From Planktophila sp965267775 (lineage in GTDB: Bacteria > Actinomycetota > Actinomycetes > Nanopelagicales > Nanopelagicaceae), in NCBI GenBank assembly GCA_965267775.1, contig OZ254140.1:1-64000 (forward strand): a DNA stretch of 64,000 nucleotides, in the 5' to 3' direction. A model generated the notes under the pieces. It was not told the DNA's origin. It ran no database searches and saw only the letters and a program-made list of their open reading frames with translations. Below, one piece after another: positions 60,433 to 64,000 of this stretch (its first letter is position 1; every line of letters begins with the position of its first letter). The translations under genes and the position numbers were made by a program.

Positions 60433-60666
60433 ATGGCCGTCGAATCAACAGGTAACGAGCGTGGAACACCACGTCTTTTCGCACTCATTGAAAACTCTCC
60501 AAAGACTGGTGACAGCCCCACTATTTGGGCATGGCCACAATTTACAGAATTTCTCAAAGTCGCAGGCCAACCTGTGCAGGGTCCATGGCCTGCACACCAA
60601 GAGCCACGACCAGATCCAGATGCAGATTCATTACCAACCGCTGTCCGCGACAATAAGAAGAAGTAA
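60433..60666 (+). CDS. Uncharacterised 77-residue protein heading the cox genes
   Basis: I do not recognise this protein. It is hydrophilic, with a Pro-rich C-terminal half (PWPAHQEPRPDPDADSLP) and a Lys-rich end. A middle segment reads SPTIWAWPQFTEFLKVAG. No membrane segment, signal peptide or cysteine is present. AGAGGGG precedes the ATG and the coxM start follows 12 bases after its stop, so it is likely translated with the enzyme subunits. A structural or assembly role is possible but unproven. Confidence 0.7.
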   Translation: MAVESTGNERGTPRLFALIENSPKTGDSPTIWAWPQFTEFLKVAGQPVQGPWPAHQEPRPDPDADSLPTAVRDNKKK

Positions 60667-60678
60667 GGGAAAGAATTA

Positions 60679-61548
60679 ATGTATCCATCACGTTTTGCTT
60701 ACGAATCTCCAAAGACGCTCAAAGATGCAATTGGTCTTCTTGATGCAGCAGGAGGAGATGCAAAGATTCTTGCAGGCGGACAATCACTTGTTCCAATGTT
60801 GAAGCTTCGCTTTGCATTCCCAGATCAACTAGTTGATATCAATAACATTCCTGATCTTGATTACATCACATTCGATGCAGATGGAACTCTTCGCATTGGT
60901 GCACTTGTTCGTCACGAGCATCTCGAAAAGTCAGCAGAGATTGCAAAGCGTCAACCAACAATTGCAGCTGCAGCGCCACTCGTTGCAGATCCAATTGTTC
61001 GCACACGCGGAACATTCGTCGGCTCTGTATGTCACGCAGATCCACAAGGTGACTGGGCAGCAACAATGATCGCTCTTGGTGGTTACATCGTTGCGCAAGG
61101 TCCAAAGGGCAAGCGCAAGATTGATATGAAGGACTTTGTTCTCGGTCCATATGCAAATGCACTCGCATTCAATGAGATTGCAGTCGAAGCAGTTATTCCA
61201 GCACCAAAGGGCGTTGCTCGCGGTGGTTACCTCAAACTCGAGCGTCGCGTTGGTGACTTCGCAACAGCATCAGTTGCTGTTGCACTCGATATGCAAGGTG
61301 ACACAGTTGTGGGTGCAGGTTTCGCACTCGCTGGTGTCGGTGGAAAGACAATCGATGCAAACGATGCAGCATCTGCTTTGATCGGCAAGAAGCTGACTGA
61401 AGAGACTATTGCAGAGTGTGCAGCTCTTGTTGCTGCAAAGGCAGAACCTCGTACAGATCACCGCGGTTCATCAGAATACAAGCGTCACATCGTTGCAACA
61501 TTTGTAAAGCGAATCCTCACAGCTAACTCAACACAGAAAGCAGCCTGA
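60679..61548 (+). CDS. coxM: CO dehydrogenase, FAD-binding medium subunit
   Basis: This subunit carries FAD and passes electrons from the iron-sulfur subunit to the respiratory chain. The 289-residue protein has both FAD motifs of the family: AGGQS at residues 32-36 and the TRGTF-type motif at 109-113 (usual TIGG form altered). The family C-terminal domain follows. AGGGAAAG lies before the ATG. The coxS start follows its stop codon after a single base. The M-S-L order is that of form I CO dehydrogenase operons. Confidence 0.93.
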   Translation: MYPSRFAYESPKTLKDAIGLLDAAGGDAKILAGGQSLVPMLKLRFAFPDQLVDINNIPDLDYITFDADGTLRIGALVRHEHLEKSAEIAKRQPTIAAAAPLVADPIVRTRGTFVGSVCHADPQGDWAATMIALGGYIVAQGPKGKRKIDMKDFVLGPYANALAFNEIAVEAVIPAPKGVARGGYLKLERRVGDFATASVAVALDMQGDTVVGAGFALAGVGGKTIDANDAASALIGKKLTEETIAECAALVAAKAEPRTDHRGSSEYKRHIVATFVKRILTANSTQKAA

Positions 61549-61549
61549 C

Positions 61550-62077
61550 ATGTCGAGCCTCTATGAAGAAATCCAGACTCCTCCAGCCAGCGATATTGCT
61601 GTTCGTCGTTTAACAGTAAATGTAAATGGCGAAGATCGCACTGCAAATGTTGAGCCACGTTTGTTGCTCGTTCACTTGTTGCGTCAAGCATTCAAAATGA
61701 CAGGTACACACTCAGGTTGCGATACAACTAACTGCGGTGCTTGCACAATCTTGTTCGATGGTCGCCCAATCAAGAGCTGCACAATGCTCGCAGTTCAGGC
61801 TGATGGCCACAGCGTTCAAACTGTTGAAGGTCTTGCAACAGCATCAGAGCTTCACCCAATCCAGGAAGGGTTCAAGCAAGAGCACGCTCTTCAGTGCGGC
61901 TTCTGTACTCCAGGAATGATGATGGCTGCAAAGGCTCTTCTCGAAGAGAACCTCAATCCAACAGAAGATGAAATTCGTTGGGCACTTTCCGGAAACCTTT
62001 GCCGTTGCACTGGTTACCAAAACATTGTCAAAGCTGTTCTATGGGCCGCTGAAAAAATGCGCGCGGAACTTAACTAA
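61550..62077 (+). CDS. coxS: CO dehydrogenase, 2x[2Fe-2S] small subunit
   Basis: This is the electron-transfer subunit. The 175-residue protein has the plant-type [2Fe-2S] cluster motif GCDTTNCGACTILFDG with a later Cys (IKSC). It also has the second cluster motif QCGFCTPGM plus NLCRCTGYQ, both typical of the family. It is a little longer at the N-terminus (about 15 residues) than usual. It is coupled to coxM and followed by coxL after 18 bases. Confidence 0.95.
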   Translation: MSSLYEEIQTPPASDIAVRRLTVNVNGEDRTANVEPRLLLVHLLRQAFKMTGTHSGCDTTNCGACTILFDGRPIKSCTMLAVQADGHSVQTVEGLATASELHPIQEGFKQEHALQCGFCTPGMMMAAKALLEENLNPTEDEIRWALSGNLCRCTGYQNIVKAVLWAAEKMRAELN

Positions 62078-62095
62078 GGTCGGGGAGCAGAGAAT

Positions 62096-64000
62096 ATGAA
62101 GCTAGACGAAGTCAAGATCGGCGGAATGGGCGCAAGCCGCAAGCGCGTCGAAGACAATCGCTTTATCCGCGGAAAGGGAAATTATGTCGATGACATCGTT
62201 CTCCCAGGCATGCTCCACATGGAGATCCTCCGCAGCCCAGTAGCTCATGCACGTATCAAGTCAATTGACACAAGCGCTGCATGGGATATGCCAGGTGTTC
62301 GCCTTGTTCTTACAGGCGAGATGATGGCTGCACGTAACCTCGCATGGATGCCAACGCTTTCATACGACACAGCAGCTGTTCTTGCGACAGATAAGGTCCG
62401 CTTCCAGGGCCAGGAAGTCTGCGCAGTTATTGCAGATGACCCTTACATCGCAAAAGATGCTTGCGGAAAGATCGTCGTAGATTACGAAATCCTTCCTCCA
62501 ATCGTTAACCCAGTTCAGGCAGCTGCTGCGGATGCAATTCAGATCCGTGATGACAAGGCTGGCCAGGTTGGTAACAAGATCTTCGACTGGGAGATTGGCG
62601 ATAAGGCTCGTACAGATAAGGCATTTGAAGATGCAGATCTCGTATCAAAGATCGAGCTTCACTATCCACGTACACACCCATCACCAATGGAGACATGTGG
62701 ATCTATTGCAGATTACGACCGCGCAACAGGCAAGCTCACCTTCTACGTAACATCACAGGCGCCACACATTGTGCGTGCAGCTGTTGCGATGGTTGCAGAG
62801 CTTCCAGAGCAGAACATCCGCGTTATCTCACCAGATATCGGAGGCGGCTTCGGTAATAAGGTTCCAATTTACTCAGGTTATGTCATCGCAATCCTCGCTT
62901 CTATCTTGACTGAAAAGCCAGTGAAGTGGATTGAAGATAAGACAGGTAACTTGGTCTCAACTGGATTCGGTCGTGACGTCTACCTCAAGGGTGAGATGGC
63001 ACTTCGCAAGGATGGAAAGATCCTTGGTGTTCGTATGAACACAATCTCAGATCACGGCGCATTCTTTGCAGATGCACAGCCATCAAAGTTCAAGATTGGT
63101 CTGATGCACTCAGCATTTGCTGCCTATGACATTCCAACTGCACATATGTTTGCAACTGGTTATTACACCAATAAGGCTCCAGGTGGCGTTGCATACCGTT
63201 GTTCATTCCGCGTTACTGAAGCGATGTTCTTCCAAGAGCGTATGGTTCAGGCAGCTGCAGATGATCTCGGTATGGATCAGGCTGAATTCCGTCGCGTTAA
63301 CTTTGTGAAGGATGAACAGCACCCACACCGCACAGCATTTGGTTTCTTAACTGACTCAGGTCAGTACGAGAAGTGCCTTGATATCGGTCTCGAAGCTATT
63401 AACTACAAGAACTTCGAAGCAGAGCGTGCAGAAGCTGCAAAGCGTGGACGCCTCCTTGGTATCGGTATCTCAACAATGACAGAGCCACTCGGTGCTGGTA
63501 ACAGCCGCGAGTACGACATCTTGGGTATCAAGATGTTCGACTCTGCAGAACTTCGAATCCACATGTCAGGTAAAGCAATCTTGCGTACCGGTTCACGTGG
63601 ACAGGGAACAGGTCACGAGACAACATGGGCACAGATTGTTGCTCACGAGCTCGGTATTCCAGCAGATGACATCCTCGTCGAAGAAGGCGATACAGATACA
63701 GCGCCATTCGGTATGGGTACATATGCATCACGTTCTACTCCAGTAGCAGGTGCTGCGATTGCAATGGTTGCGCGAAAGATTCGTGCAAAGGCTCGCAAGA
63801 TTGCAGCGCACCTTCTCGAAGTATCTGAAGAAGATATCGAGTGGGAGCTAGGTCGCTTCTACGTCCGCGGTAATGAATCACGTGGCGTCACAATCCAAGA
63901 TTGTGCAATGGCGGCTTACAGCAATATGCCTGATGGAATGGAACCAGGACTGGAGAACACTGCTTACTACGATCCTCCAAACCTCACATGGCCATTTGCT
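62096..64000 (+). CDS. coxL: CO dehydrogenase large subunit, form I (partial, runs off the window)
   Basis: This is the molybdenum-copper catalytic subunit of aerobic CO dehydrogenase. The first 635 codons are present; about 165 more are expected from the family length. The active-site loop reads AYRCSFR at residues 366-372, the hallmark of form I enzymes that carry the Cu-binding cysteine; form II enzymes have AYRGAGR. Other family segments are GGGFGNKVPIYSGY and RTGSRGQGTGHETTWAQI. GGGGAG lies 8 bases before the ATG. The enzyme would oxidise CO to CO2 and feed electrons to respiration. Confidence 0.95.
   Translation, partial: MKLDEVKIGGMGASRKRVEDNRFIRGKGNYVDDIVLPGMLHMEILRSPVAHARIKSIDTSAAWDMPGVRLVLTGEMMAARNLAWMPTLSYDTAAVLATDKVRFQGQEVCAVIADDPYIAKDACGKIVVDYEILPPIVNPVQAAAADAIQIRDDKAGQVGNKIFDWEIGDKARTDKAFEDADLVSKIELHYPRTHPSPMETCGSIADYDRATGKLTFYVTSQAPHIVRAAVAMVAELPEQNIRVISPDIGGGFGNKVPIYSGYVIAILASILTEKPVKWIEDKTGNLVSTGFGRDVYLKGEMALRKDGKILGVRMNTISDHGAFFADAQPSKFKIGLMHSAFAAYDIPTAHMFATGYYTNKAPGGVAYRCSFRVTEAMFFQERMVQAAADDLGMDQAEFRRVNFVKDEQHPHRTAFGFLTDSGQYEKCLDIGLEAINYKNFEAERAEAAKRGRLLGIGISTMTEPLGAGNSREYDILGIKMFDSAELRIHMSGKAILRTGSRGQGTGHETTWAQIVAHELGIPADDILVEEGDTDTAPFGMGTYASRSTPVAGAAIAMVARKIRAKARKIAAHLLEVSEEDIEWELGRFYVRGNESRGVTIQDCAMAAYSNMPDGMEPGLENTAYYDPPNLTWPFA

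Noticed and set aside
1..64000. CRISPR arrays, insertion sequences, integrases or prophage genes
   Set aside because: No regularly spaced repeats, transposase or integrase frames, or phage structural genes were recognised anywhere in the window.

Overview
The window looks like the origin end of a streamlined actinobacterial chromosome, linearised at the dnaA start codon. The evidence is the dnaA-dnaN-recF-DUF721 order, a dnaK-grpE-dnaJ-hspR operon controlled by HspR rather than HrcA, an MFS-thymidylate kinase fusion next to topA and holB, a TopA with a lysine-rich tail, and a single-subunit proton pyrophosphatase. Moderate base composition, very short spacers, convergent genes that share stop-codon bases, and a glycine-rich surface protein fit a freshwater planktonic lineage such as acI/Nanopelagicales. 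That placement is an inference from gene content and style, not from a marker-gene tree.

Layout. 1-4547: replication initiation genes, with the origin between dnaA and dnaN. 4548-8402: heat-shock operon with a HAIR-type operator. 8419-9599: pyrE and a DedA membrane protein. 9623-18667: sugar use, with a GH32 fructosidase, a GH1 beta-glucosidase, an ABC importer (binding protein and two permeases, no ATPase), a LacI regulator and a GH13 alpha-glucosidase; two copies of one palindromic motif mark probable LacI operators. 18777-23852: H+-pyrophosphatase and topoisomerase I. 23956-28215: a 1419-residue secreted protein with a Gly-rich region, eight InlB-type repeats and an OmpA-like C-terminus. 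28283-34473: MFS-Tmk, holB, a secreted-type peptidase, a glyoxalase-like protein and a small membrane protein. 34975-45406: an AT-rich glycan island with galE, an FkbM-type methyltransferase, several glycosyltransferases including two GT11 fucosyltransferases, and an ABC flippase. 45525-50683: a membrane-anchored ECF sigma factor, a structured mRNA leader, an abundant-type surface protein and an O-antigen ligase-like enzyme. 50684-53373: nucleotide-sugar enzymes. 53465-56318: a ferric-reductase-like protein, an FMN-binding protein and ApbE, which together form an extracytosolic flavin electron-transfer module. 56346-64000: molybdenum cofactor genes (two XdhC, MoeA, MocA) leading into coxM-coxS-coxL. 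The AYRCSFR active-site loop marks CoxL as a form I aerobic CO dehydrogenase; it runs off the window.

Functional reading. The cell probably imports and hydrolyses plant- or algal-type oligosaccharides, conserves energy with H+-pyrophosphatase, and may supplement it by oxidising CO. It appears to decorate a surface protein layer with fucosylated glycans. Seventeen genes without a good Shine-Dalgarno sequence have a TANNNT hexamer 5-7 bases before the start codon, which suggests that leaderless transcription is a main mode of expression. The most interesting candidates for undescribed biology are the sigma factor / structured leader / surface protein / ligase block, a 77-residue protein at the head of the cox genes, and coupled micro-ORFs at 34550-34736.
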